From contig WARS01000010.1 of assembly GCA_008933995.1 (NCBI GenBank), forward strand, positions 5,435,001 through 5,499,000: 64,000 bases of DNA, in the 5' to 3' direction. Positions within the stretch are counted from its first letter, which is position 1. Every line of letters begins with the position of its first letter. The notes below the pieces were generated by a model, which did no database searches, was not told where the DNA came from, and saw only the letters and a program-made list of their open reading frames with translations. The position numbers and the translations under genes are program-made. Below, in pieces: positions 1 through 11,475 of the stretch. This stretch comes from Datnioides undecimradiatus (lineage: Eukaryota; Chordata; Actinopteri; Lobotiformes; Datnioididae).

Positions 1-919
1 TGGGTGTGAGTGATTGATTTCAGGCTTGACTGGCTCTGATAGAGTCACCTCAGGAGGCGCCTGGCAACCACAGGCCCACGCCAGAGCCTTTCGGCAAGAA
101 ACAAGATGGAGCTGAAATTCGCTGGATGCCCAGCAGCTTCATTCGCGTCCCCATAGAAGTCCAATACATTCTGGGTACTTACAACCACTGGAATTGGATA
201 GATTTTGTCACTGGCTTCAACTTTCAATGGCAAAGCGGTTTACAGTAGAGTAATCGGTCATTCAATGTGTCACAGCATGTTACTCTGAACACAAAACATG
301 CCTATTTTCATTTGTGAACTTTTTCCCCCCATTTTTCCTTTGTAGGGCATAAATGCAACTGTGAAATCATGATTAACTATCAAATTCACAAATAAAGTAC
401 ACATTGAGAGTCATGAAGTCCTCACAAATATACTCCCAATTTATTTTATATCCATATGGCTTTTCCTTTGTTACTTTATGCTCCGTTGAAACGCTGTAAT
501 TTGCCCTGCATGAAGATATTGAGCGATAGCTGTAATGGAATATGACTGTCATCTTGGGGTGACATTTTCAGCACTGCCACTGTGCTGCGACTGACTCCGC
601 TGAGCTCACTGGGCAGGAGGGCACCGTGATCACGAGGACACATTTGCCCCGGAGTCATCTCAGTTACCCTCTACACTATGACATGATTTGACAATCAATT
701 AACCGTCCCCTCGCTAAACAAGACTTCTAGATTTTCATGTCCCTCGCTGCTGAAAAGCAGCCGGTCCATGATTTCAGCATCGGGCTGATCTCCATAGTGA
801 AAAAGTAGGTTTTTGTTTTAAAAATGACAAATACAAACCGTACTTTGAACACACTACTGGTTTGCAAATGTCAGACGTATTAGCAGCCCCAGTGCTCTGT
901 TCTGACTTAATTAATTTCT

Positions 920-962
920 TTTCTCCTCTGGCCCAGAGTCAAAGAAATATGACTCCAGATTT
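920..962. repeat. Quasi-palindromic repeat module, copy 1
   Basis: Positions 920-938 read TTTCTCCTCTGGCCCAGAG and are identical to 5425-5443. The last 13 bases form a quasi-palindrome, CTCTGG-C-CCAGAG. Twelve bases further on, 951-962 read GACTCCAGATTT, the exact reverse complement of 5390-5401. The pair therefore shares a core in direct orientation and a flank in inverted orientation. Function is unknown. Confidence 0.6.
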
Positions 963-3900
963 TATTTTATTTTCCACACAACAGTCCATACTTGTACTGA
1001 AGTATTGAAAGCTGGGGACTGTGGAGGGTCGTGTCAAAGGTTGATAAGAACAAGCTGTAGTAAAAATGAAAATGGCCACTGAAAGTGAAAAATCAGTTTA
1101 AATGTGCAATTATGTTTGTATTTCTAATCACACCGCCTAATTGCTTTAACTAAATAAATCACACTCTGATTCACCATGGCAATAGCATTACCATGGTAAT
1201 AATTACTACTGTGATGACATTGACATGAGGCAGGTACACTTTGCCTCATTTGAATAATTAACATCTTAAGAGCCACTGCTCTTTCTTCTTTTCCCTTTTT
1301 TCCCCCCATCATCCTCCATTTGTACGACTAATTGTGAGTTTATTAAGGAAGGGATTGATGAGCCCTATGCATAATTTACCAATTAGTTCTACACATTTGT
1401 AAAATTGCATCTTCAAATAGCACGTGTCACATTTATTTAAGATTAAAGTTTAATGTGTCTTGTTGCTTATGACTCGGAAATTAATTTGTGTGAGAATATC
1501 CCCCAGCTATTGGAGAGGATCTTTGAAATAGAACGTAGTGGGTTTATGGTGAAATACAAAAGAGAAAATTAGTTGGAACCATCAGTAAAATTCATACATG
1601 TTACATACCTCATAAAGCTAACTCAGCAATATGAACAAGTGGAGAACTGGTAATGAAGCCTTTCCATTGAAAAAAAGAGATACAGTATATTTGTGGACTG
1701 AGAACTAAAATAAATTGAAATTAAAAAGATTAATAAAAGTATTATGAAAGAACTTCTGTTACATTAAGATCAGTCATTCATCCCGCACCATAAATTACAC
1801 TGTTAATGTGAAACGACAATTTGAAGAATGCTTTTCAAAAGCAAACACTCAAAACCAAACCTTGTTTCAGCTGAGACCAACTGTCTTAGCTTAGATACAG
1901 TATATAAGACAAGAGAAGAGGAGTATCATTGCCGCTGATGCAGCCCTGGCTCCAAACAGACATATATCTAACTGGAGACAGAGGGGCGGGCAGAGAGGTG
2001 AGAGAGAGGGCAGGGCAGCGCTGCCCGCCTGGGGAGTTTGGCATGTGCCCTCCCTGGGCCTCCCGCAGACCTAGGGTCAAAGTAAATAAAGGGGCGATAT
2101 GGACCGCCTCCAGCAACCCCCTTACCAACCCCTTTTCCGCCCTTCATCCCACAGCCCAGTAACAGGAATCAGCCTCTTTATCTACTGACCACGCCCTCCT
2201 GTAGCCATCCATACCTCCACTGCCACATGCCGCCTTTTCTACATTCTCCAGCTCCATGTCCAGACATGAGGCCAAGGCCCCTTCTCCACAGTTTGTAACA
2301 GTCTGACACTGAAACGCAGTTGGGTAGCTGCAGTATATGGACTCTCGTGGTGGTGCAAACAGAGTCTCTCCATGTGCGTCAAATATGCACAAATGCAAAC
2401 ACACTGCTCCATAAACATGAACACACACGAAATGTGTGCAAGTGTGCATGCATTGCATCTGTAAACATGCGCACATACACGGTGTGTAACAAATTACACA
2501 CATGTGTGCAGCCCCAAGTGTGTACACATATAAACAAACGTATTTGCACTCTGGATTATCTTAAATTAAGGTCTTTAAGTGAGGCTGATTACTCCATCTT
2601 GCACAGACAAGCACACATGCACACAAACTCGTCAGTAATGAAATCCAGAGCTGCATTTCTTAGGAACACGGGTTGAGAAAGTATAGACTCAGAATGGAGG
2701 CAATGGTGGACAAAGTTCCCATTCCCCCATAGATTTAGAGAGTGGAAAAATGCTTTACACGTAATAAAAAACAATAGGTAGCCATAGAGCTTGCTGAGCT
2801 CATAGCAGGAAACACAAGATTTGCAGCGTGAGCAGGGTGTAAGAGAGCTTAGCAGCTTTATAACATCATGTTAAATGTCTATTAGTCTACGCTTGTTGCA
2901 GAGGTTAACACTCTCACACATTGTTCCCCCTAACAAGTTCAGTGTACCACCACATATAATATAATGCGCTACATGTTTTGTCATCCTCTCTAACCCCCTA
3001 CATCCAAATTCATCTCCTAACTTTCATACATCTTAAATTATTCAACCCTTTGAAAGAGGCACCAGCCTGGTCTGACAACAGGACAATATGCCAACATCCT
3101 CCCTAAGTTAATGTCAGAGCGCCGCAGACACATGGAGACCGACAACTCTTCCTCCTCCTCCCTCTCCAACTCTCCCATCCCTCCATCTCCCCATCCCTCC
3201 TGCTGGAGGAATTCCCAACCCTCTCCGCAGGTAGCCAGCCAGCCAAGACCAGCAGAACATGTGTTTTCCTCCCCTGGTCGGGTCAAAGTGAGGTCGTTCA
3301 TTCATTCCCAGTGATATAGCGGCCCCGGCTCTCCCGCTTGCATGCTTATCATGTGCCGCGCCCTCGCAACAGATGATGAATTCCACCCAGCCGATAGATA
3401 GATAGAGGAGGGATGGAAGAGTAAGAGAAAAGATGGAGAGAGACCCCCCTCCGATGCCTCCAGACGCATCTCGTCCCAGCCAGTTTGCAACTCAATCAGT
3501 GACATGTGCGATTTTAAGAGGAGAATTGTATGTTATGCCACTCTTTTTTTCAGACGTTCGAGCCGGGGATGGTTTTGAACTTTGACCGCAGAGTTATGAA
3601 GTTTCTTTTAAGGCTCAAAGGAACTTAAGGAAAATATTTTCAGGACAATGTACACAGGATATTCATGTTTCAAAGCAAGTTTAGATTTCAACAACATTGG
3701 GAAATCGGCCTTTTTAACCATGCTGTTTCCACAAGTTTGTTTTGCTCATTCTTCAGAACATTCATAATATTGAGACTGCCCAAATACAATATTGTTACAC
3801 TGCTGATCAGAGGACGCTTATTAGCTCATTTACTCAGGAACAGATCTTATTTGTGGATGATTTTTTGAGTGACTTTATTTTGCCAAAAAACACACCAGGC

Positions 3901-5389
3901 AGGAGAATCAGGGGCACTAAAATTGTTTGCTCTTATTATTGATCTGATTGGCTTAGCTGTACACAGCAGCCTCACCACATCCCCATGGCCTGTGATCATG
4001 CCAGAGGCAGCCACTCAGGGGGTGTAATACTTGCCAGGAGGACCAAAGATGCTGGAAGGTAAATGGTATGTGGTCAAAGTGGAGAGCAAGGGACTGTATT
4101 AAAAGTTTAGAGGGGAGAGGGGTCAGTTTTCTCATTTGAATATTTCTTATTTGTTCTGAATGTGTGTTACTTTTCAGATACATATATAACTACACCAAAA
4201 ACCCACCTTCTTCTTGTTCATAAAGTTTCCTGCATTTTTGCTACTAGCCACATAAGAAAAAGGAAATGTGTGTGCCCCATCGTATGTTTCACTTTATAAC
4301 ATGCACGGTTGTTGCTGTGCAAAGTTACCAAGCTACCAACTATAGCCGAAGACCTCTTATTGTTCAACACTGTGTACTTCAGCCTAGCTCGGAGCTGGTA
4401 ACCAGCTTTTCACTCGACATCGCTGTGAAGAACGCAGAAGGAGACGCTATAGTAAAATTTCAACCACAAGGACTTTTAACTTCTCTTCTGTGATAGCGAA
4501 CACAATGCGCAGCCTTTCAGTTTCTATTATGCCCCAGCCTGAGCTAATCTAGCCACGTCACAGCCAACTAAAGTAACTCAACTACCACTTGTAACATACA
4601 CTGTTCTGTGGCTGAAGCAACATGCTGTTTCTTCTTTCAAACGTGGGAAAAGAGGCTTGTTTCCCTGCTTCACAACTTGATGAAAATTTAGTAAATGTAT
4701 GAATTCATACCATTAATAAATGAGTGGTAGTGGCAGCTTCAAGATAAGGTTATGGATAGAAAATGTTACTTAAGTAAAAATCTGTGAGTAATCAGGAAAC
4801 ATGTTTTTAAAGTGTTAAATATAAAAGTACTCAATGCTATTAATCACTATTATTACCTGTGCATTAATATATAAGCAAGGTTTTACTTTTGTAGTTGGTT
4901 GAACTCATTCTGAACAATTCTGTACAGAACTGTAAGTAATGATTATTTTTTTATAGAGTCATCTGCTGATTATGTTTTATATTAAACGATTGATTCTTTG
5001 GTGTGTAAATATTCGGAAAACAGTGAGAAAATGCATCACAGTTATTCAGAGCGCATTGCTTGACTAAGTCTCTCCCTCGAATAATTAAAATAATTACACT
5101 GAAAGCAGGAAATCATTATATTTGTGAAGATGAAATATTTGATTTAAATTTAACATATACATATATGTTCTACTATAAGAATATGTTGTTGACATGTTGT
5201 TGGGGGTGGTGTTTCAGTCAAGAGAAGGGTTGAGAGAAGACATTAACACTGGGAAAGCTGCTGCTTCCCTCTCCACACTAATCATTTTCATACAGTCACT
5301 GAAATAGTAGATGTTCAGGTGCTTGACTCACGAAGCAGGATTACAAAGTAATCTGGATAATTTGGCTAATTAAATCCCAGAGGCCACTT

Positions 5390-5443
5390 AAATCTGGAGT
5401 CTGGGCTAAAGTAAGTTTCTTCACTTTCTCCTCTGGCCCAGAG
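5390..5443. repeat. Quasi-palindromic repeat module, copy 2
   Basis: This is the partner of the module at 920-962. The 12-mer AAATCTGGAGTC at 5390-5401 precedes the 19-mer at 5425-5443, so relative to copy 1 the flank is inverted and sits on the other side of the near-palindromic core. Because the core is almost self-complementary, copy 2 can also be read as an inverted copy of copy 1. Confidence 0.6.
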
Positions 5444-6776
5444 AAAAATCATCATAAAGACATGCAAGCCCCCGTATCACTCCCTTATCTTACCAAACGA
5501 CAGCTGCAGACAAGCCGAGGAAGCTGTAAACCACTAAGGGGACATAAAATAAATAAACAACAATAATAACACTTAGGTATCACAGCCTGTACTTAATGTT
5601 TATCAGGTGTCGTGGCGGCCATGACACCGTGCTGAGTAAGACTCTCGACAGGAGGCATCCTCTTGGCCTCGTCGCCAGCATGTGGGCACCGACGGGAGCT
5701 GAAAAGGCGAGACAAGAGATTAAGGAGGCAAGAGGCTTTGTCTGTGCACCCTCCCTGCCTCAAACACAACAACCCCTCCGTACACCCTCCCTCTGTCCCC
5801 CCTCTCCTCACAACACACACATAGACTCTGCTCCCATTTTTTCTTATTACCGTAAGCACGAAGGGAAAAAAGGACAAAATAGTACTTACTAATGGACTGA
5901 AAATGTCCCCAACTCCCTACGCTTTCACTCACCAACAGCCAGAAACACCACTCACCAAATCTGTTCTCAGTCTCACCATTGAGGACTACATTTAGTCAAT
6001 CATACAGTGCCCTATAAGGGATGGATTTCAGGACATCTTGTGAGACTGGGTGAAATGTGAGTTAATGGGAAGAGAGTCGGTGGTTGAGTGAAGAAGCCAG
6101 GCAGAGTAGGTAGTTAAAGAGCAGAACAGTGCCTTAGGGGTACTCAGTGTATCCGGACTCACACTGGGAAAAGTGTATTTATCAACTTAATAGCAGGTGT
6201 CTGATTGAACATGACTATGATTACAGTAAGTTGTTCCTTCTTTTGGCTCTTCTCCTCCTCCTCCTCTTCCTCCTCATCATACCCCCCTTCTCCGCTCCCC
6301 TCCTGTTTTCCACCTCACCATCCTCTACCTAAAGCTACAGGAAGAAGGTATGGTGGGTATGATCATTGTCAACACTAAGTGATTTAATTGTTTAACAACA
6401 GCATTGCGCATTAAAGGTACAGATCATTTATAATTCAGTTTGCGAGCCACATCAACAACCTGAGTGTGCAGCAGCATTCGCAGAACTTCCTCTCTGATTT
6501 TAATTAGAACTTTTACCATGTGTTTACTGCAAAGTGTAATATCTGAGTGGACAGATGTTTCAGGTAGGTGCAATCTGGAGGGAAATCGGGAATATCAGAG
6601 GCAGGGACGGTATTCTGAGAGAGAAACAAGTGAATAAACACGATGAGGAGTCTGGCTTGTGGAAGATGGGGAGCGGGAGCCATTTAGCTGATAAGGCAGG
6701 GAAGGCCCTTCAGGTGTCTCCTGCTCCACTGCTGTGTAAATGAGCTCCAATTAAACAGGCGGCCCCTGGCTCAGGG

Positions 6777-6862
6777 TCTCCCCGCAGCCCTCCGCAGCCC
6801 TCCCCAGCCTCCTCAGCCTCCTCCATCCCCTAAGCCTCCCCCAGCCCCTCGCTGCTCGCTGT
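6777..6862. repeat. C-rich degenerate CAGCCTCC tract
   Basis: The + strand is a pyrimidine-rich run of imperfect units such as CAGCCCTCC and CAGCCTCCTC over about 85 bases. It is low-complexity, minisatellite-like DNA with G-rich complementary strand potential. It sits between non-repetitive sequence and a TG-rich tract at about 6980-7011. Confidence 0.6.
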
Positions 6863-6979
6863 AAGGCCCAACCCACCCCACGGCTCCTGCAGCTGCTCGC
6901 TCACTCCCACTCTCTGTTTTTCACTCACACTGCGTGACCCAAAGGCCTGCTTAACTCTTGTGTGTGTACGAGCAGTTGT

Positions 6980-7011
6980 CTGTGTGCGTGCGTGCGTGTG
7001 TGTGTGCGCAC
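6980..7011. repeat. Imperfect (TG)n/(CG)n microsatellite
   Basis: Alternating TG with interspersed CG steps (tgtgtgcgtgcgtgcgtgtg and on). This purine-pyrimidine alternation is of the kind that can form Z-DNA. No gene is nearby. Confidence 0.75.
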
Positions 7012-10000
7012 TCGTGTTCTACTCCGTGTATGTCTGTGTGTCTGCTAGCCCTGCAGCATTTCAGCTTATTGTCAACTCTCGATAAGTGACAGCATGGTGG
7101 AAATGCTGCATCCCAGTGTCTGCTTGATTTGTGTATATTGCAGTAATTGCTCTGAAACTGGAAACTTATTCTCACTGCTGAAATTTACACATAAAATGTA
7201 AAAAGTGTCATTCTTACTTCGTACTGATACACTGATTTATTTTTTTCTCATTGATTTAAAACTTGTGTGTTCTTGACCGTTGGACGCGTCTGTGAACACT
7301 GACCAAACACAACATTAACAGTTTGCAAACATTGTCTGATTCCTCAGAAGGCCTTTGCCACGCAGCGACGGGGGTTTGAGAACAGCGGGTGATTTGGCCA
7401 ATTAGATGCGGCGGTGATTTAGGTGGCCAGATTGGGAGTGTCACTGTTGGCTGCTGGCCAGGACCCTGGGGTTGCCACCCCTGAACCTCAAGAAGCCATG
7501 CCACGAGTTCCTAAATGACCGCAGCGAGGGAGTAGAAGGAAACGAACATTTTCGAGGACTGGTGCTGCATTATTTTTGTAAAACATTCTACATTTTATTT
7601 TTCTCAGCAGAGCCTGAATGGAATTATTTACCCGATAAAATGTCCCAAAACAATGAAAACTGTCCATTAAAATGACCCTAATGTGACGTCTTCAGAGGGT
7701 TTTTTTTCCAACCAACAGTCCAAACTCAATTCAAAATGATCATTTAAAAATGATAACTTCAAAAAGCTGTAAATTCTCATATTTTTCTAGCTGTAGCCAG
7801 CTGATGTTTGGCAATTTTACTTAATTTTGACTCCAACAATTAATTACCCAAAACTGTTGGTGATAAATTTCCTGGCCAACGTACCAACCAATCATTTCAA
7901 CACTACTGTAAATCCTGCAAATTTATTATACAGTACATAAAACAGAACAGTACATTCCCACAGTGTTTTTGATTTTATCGCCGTGATGAAAATTCAGTCT
8001 GAGTTTGGTCTGAAAAGTGACGTTGTTTACGATGGATGGGTCAGAGCTACAAGTCAGACTCCAGCTTGTGTGAAACAGATCGCTCCCTACCTCCCACTGT
8101 ACGAGGAAAGCACAATTACCTGTTCTTGTCGAGGCATACAGGCCCTGTCAGCAGCACCTCGTGCATAATACATACCTGACATTCTGCTAACGTTACCTGC
8201 CACATGTAACCAGTCTCACTGTAAAAGGTGTTTGTCTGCTCCCCCGCCACTCCAAATGCTAGATATTTAAAATTAATGGCTGTGATTAAGATACTTTAAA
8301 ACCAGCAAATGGTATATTTAAATATTAAGTCACATGTAATTAAGCAGGGAGAAATATTCATTCCCGTTGTTAGGGCAATTATAACAATTTCCATCAAGGG
8401 ATTTCGCAGCTTGAGTTTTGTTCTGAGCAATAGTGATTAACATTATGGTTAATTGAAGTCATTTTCTAAGACTTGGGGTATTTCTTATTCCCTGGCCTTA
8501 GAAAAAAGGAAGCTGGACAGAGCGGACGCAGCAGGGCCAGTGTAGAGTCTTAAGGACATGATTTTCTTCTCTCTGGTTCCTTCCTGTGAGCATATTTAAC
8601 TGTGCGTAGGGGGGTCGTCCCCAGGTGGCTGAGGAGGTCAGTCTCCCCTGTGGGAGCGGTGAATCAGTGGACGGTCGGAGATGAGGGCCCAGTGGGGAGA
8701 CACACCTCAGCTTTGCAGCCATTTCCTTACATCACTCTGGGAAAAAAAGGGATTGGATGGCGTGATGTCCACCTTGTTGGGTGATAACAGCCTTGTTATA
8801 ACACACCATGTAATGTTTTTCTCCTCATCAGACAATTCCATTAAAACTAAATCAGTAATTAAGTAATTAACTGTGTAGTTATAATTAGATGGAAATACAA
8901 TGGTTCTGATGACTTAAAGCCCCCCTTAAAATTGAATAATGTCACTGGGATGTTTGACCGTCACTGTGCAGAACGGTGGAGATGCTGAGTTTAACACATC
9001 GCTGAAAGTGGAAGTTTCTCACTTACAGTACGAGTTTAAGATGTGTTTGTAGGCATGTGATTATGCGACACTGCAACTAGTTTGGAAGCCAAATGCAATG
9101 TACACAAGTGTGATGAGGAAATCTGAAACCTCAGGCGCACGAACGCTGAGAATTGACGGTGGAAACATCTGGTGTCTCATAGTTAAACCTTGAAATGGAT
9201 GGAATGTTTGAATTGTCGTAGATTCTGGATTTTTTTTAAATTGTTGAGTAATAAGTAGATGTTTTCTAGGAATTTGATGCCATTTTAACAAAATAATTTA
9301 ACTTTTTTGCAGGAAAAACAACAGCAGTCACAAACGATCATTCCGAGGAAAGTAGTTTTACATGCTCTTACAACAGCCGGGGGTGGGGGGGGCTTTAATA
9401 TGAGCAGGATTGCATCAGCCCGTATAGTGCCTGCATCAGGATGTTGACAAGAAAATCCCACTTTTGTACTTGACGAGAAGTTTGCCCACTGCCTCATGTG
9501 GTATTCATAACTGCCAGCACTGAGATTAAGTTTTAATGGAGATGCGGTTGAGCAAATCATATAATGTGAAGCAGAAGTAACTATGGCTGACAGTGTCAGT
9601 CAAACTGACAAACTGTTTTGAATTTCTTGTCTTGTTTATGCGGCAAGTTCTCCTTTATTGTTTGTCATTTGCCAAAAATTGACATTTCATTACTCTAAAT
9701 CTGTTTATGTGATGATGTGCCTCAGTATCAGCTAATTGCTCTTGTACAGAGAGCATGCAGTCAAATGGTGATCCCTCTGTTGAGATGCTCAAATCAAGAC
9801 ATAATTGTCCCCCAGCGTTCACGCCAGACAGTACAACTCCATTTCCAAATCTGTCTTAGTGTAAGTAATACGCCTGCATACTGTCATAAGTGACACGGGC
9901 CTCTTCTCTGCCGCGCCATGACCCGTTTTAAAGATCAACGCCAGCCCATGAGCATGCACCCAGCAGTTGTCCTCCCTCTGAATGTTATTACAGAGGGAAG

Positions 10001-11220
10001 CAAGGTCAGATTGCAGGGATGATGATACATGGGAAGCACTTTTGAAATAAGAAAGTCCTCTTTTTTTTTGCCGCTGCGTCGCATATTGACCTTGGCATTT
10101 CTGACAATAGCATCCATCACACACATGAAACCTTTCCAACAGGCAACACTGGTCTGCCGAGCAGCCAAGTGAATCAGATTAAGGAATAACACCAGTAGAT
10201 GGATGCCTGACGTCAAAGCGGCAGAGGGATCAACCTCCCCGTTCCTCATGCATTCCACTTCCTCTGCACGCCCCCTGCGCTGCCTGGCTGGGTTATGTTT
10301 CTCCGATTTTGACACAAATGATTAACGGCCACAGGATTACTGTGTTTTTGATCGATACTGCAGCATTATGGCTGTAATTAATTCAGTGGAGCATTGAGAG
10401 GTTGTCGATTGAATCATCTGCTGAGCAGGGCCCATCAATTTAGAAAAAAGTTAAATTTCCATGAGACTAAAGTCAATCACTCGTGTATCATTTAACCACT
10501 CCTTCTGTCGTTTTTGTTTTTCATTAAACATTATTTTTATTACAAGTTATTACAATTTATTAAAATGTGAAACACCTGCCTTGTAATAAAGTGAAACTCA
10601 GCACCTTTATGGGTTTTCCAATTAATCACTGCAGGACATCCCATGTAGAACTCAGAGCACAAACCTTGTTTTCCAATATCTTGTATGTCTGGTTTCAATT
10701 TTCCTAAACCATCAATGGTGGTGTTATTGTAAAATATACAAAAAAATAAAAAAAAAAGATCTCACAAGGAAATAACTCATTTTACAGGGATACCAAAGAC
10801 AGACTTGGAGCTGAAAGTTGCTTTTCTGTGGGTGTTTTGAAAACAGACAATATGATCTCAGTTGTGCGCTAGTTGGGGCAGAATACCCTGCAGCATGACC
10901 TCTTCACTTTTATATAAATGAAGAAAGCCATCCTGTTTATTTAAAATGTCCCCATAAAAGCAGAACAGAAAATAGTTTTAATTCTAATGAGAGTTTCTGA
11001 CCGATTTGTTTAAATAGTATTAGTAGTAAACATTTGACTACGAGGGCTCTCGCTCTGAGAGAGAGTATCCCCCTGACTTTTTAAGACTGCGTTCGTGAAT
11101 TAATTTTCACTGATAGTACGATGAATGAGAAAAACATTCAGTTAATGCTCGACTTTCAGAGGGAAATGCAGACTACAACACCACCAAAGCTTTGTACAGG
11201 GTGCCAGCATGGAAAACGAC
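7012..11220. other. Intergenic, possible conserved non-coding blocks
   Basis: No gene is supported. Non-repetitive, TAATTA-rich stretches at about 8300-8480, 9640-9800 and 10320-10500 have balanced composition and no stop-free coding frame. They would be the first places to test for conservation with other fish. The rest is ordinary AT-rich intergenic sequence. Confidence 0.4.
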
Positions 11221-11401
11221 ATTAACACAGTGCACGTGCGTCTGTGTGTCCATGTGTGTGGATGTAGGTGTGTGCCCGTACGCGTGTGTGTGTTTCAGAG
11301 AAGGGCTGCACTGAAGTACTCAGCTGGGAGCATCCAGTCAGTGACCCCTGTCTTTCCAACTGTGTAGAGAGAACTCTTCAGTGTGTGTGTGAGTGTGTGT
11401 G

Positions 11402-11449
<48 letters not shown>

Positions 11450-11475
11450 TGTGTGTGTGTGTGCGCGTGTGTTTG
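11220..11475. repeat. Compound GT/(AG)21/GT microsatellite
   Basis: A GT-rich preamble (11220-11300) and a (GT)n segment from about 11381 lead into an uninterrupted (AG)21 run at 11406-11447, then (GT)n with CG steps to about 11475. Long SLSLSL/RERERE open frames across this tract are an artefact of the dinucleotide repeat. The homopurine-homopyrimidine run next to alternating purine-pyrimidine is a plausible H-DNA/Z-DNA junction. Confidence 0.9.

Larger units (their letters stand above)
1..6776. other. Intergenic, no gene supported
   Basis: No open frame here looks like a protein family I recognise, and the longest frames are short and of random composition. The DNA is AT-rich and mostly non-repetitive. 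The block around 1320-1500 has TAATTA-type homeodomain sites, a TATGCATAAT octamer-like site near 1368 and a CACGTG E-box at 1421. It resembles the texture of conserved developmental enhancers, but nothing here proves that. Two copies of a 19-bp sequence lie at 920-938 and 5425-5443 and are described separately. Confidence 0.6.

Noticed and set aside
45-233. 62-codon minus-strand frame at the left edge
   Set aside because: No recognisable family, no splice context and a length expected by chance.
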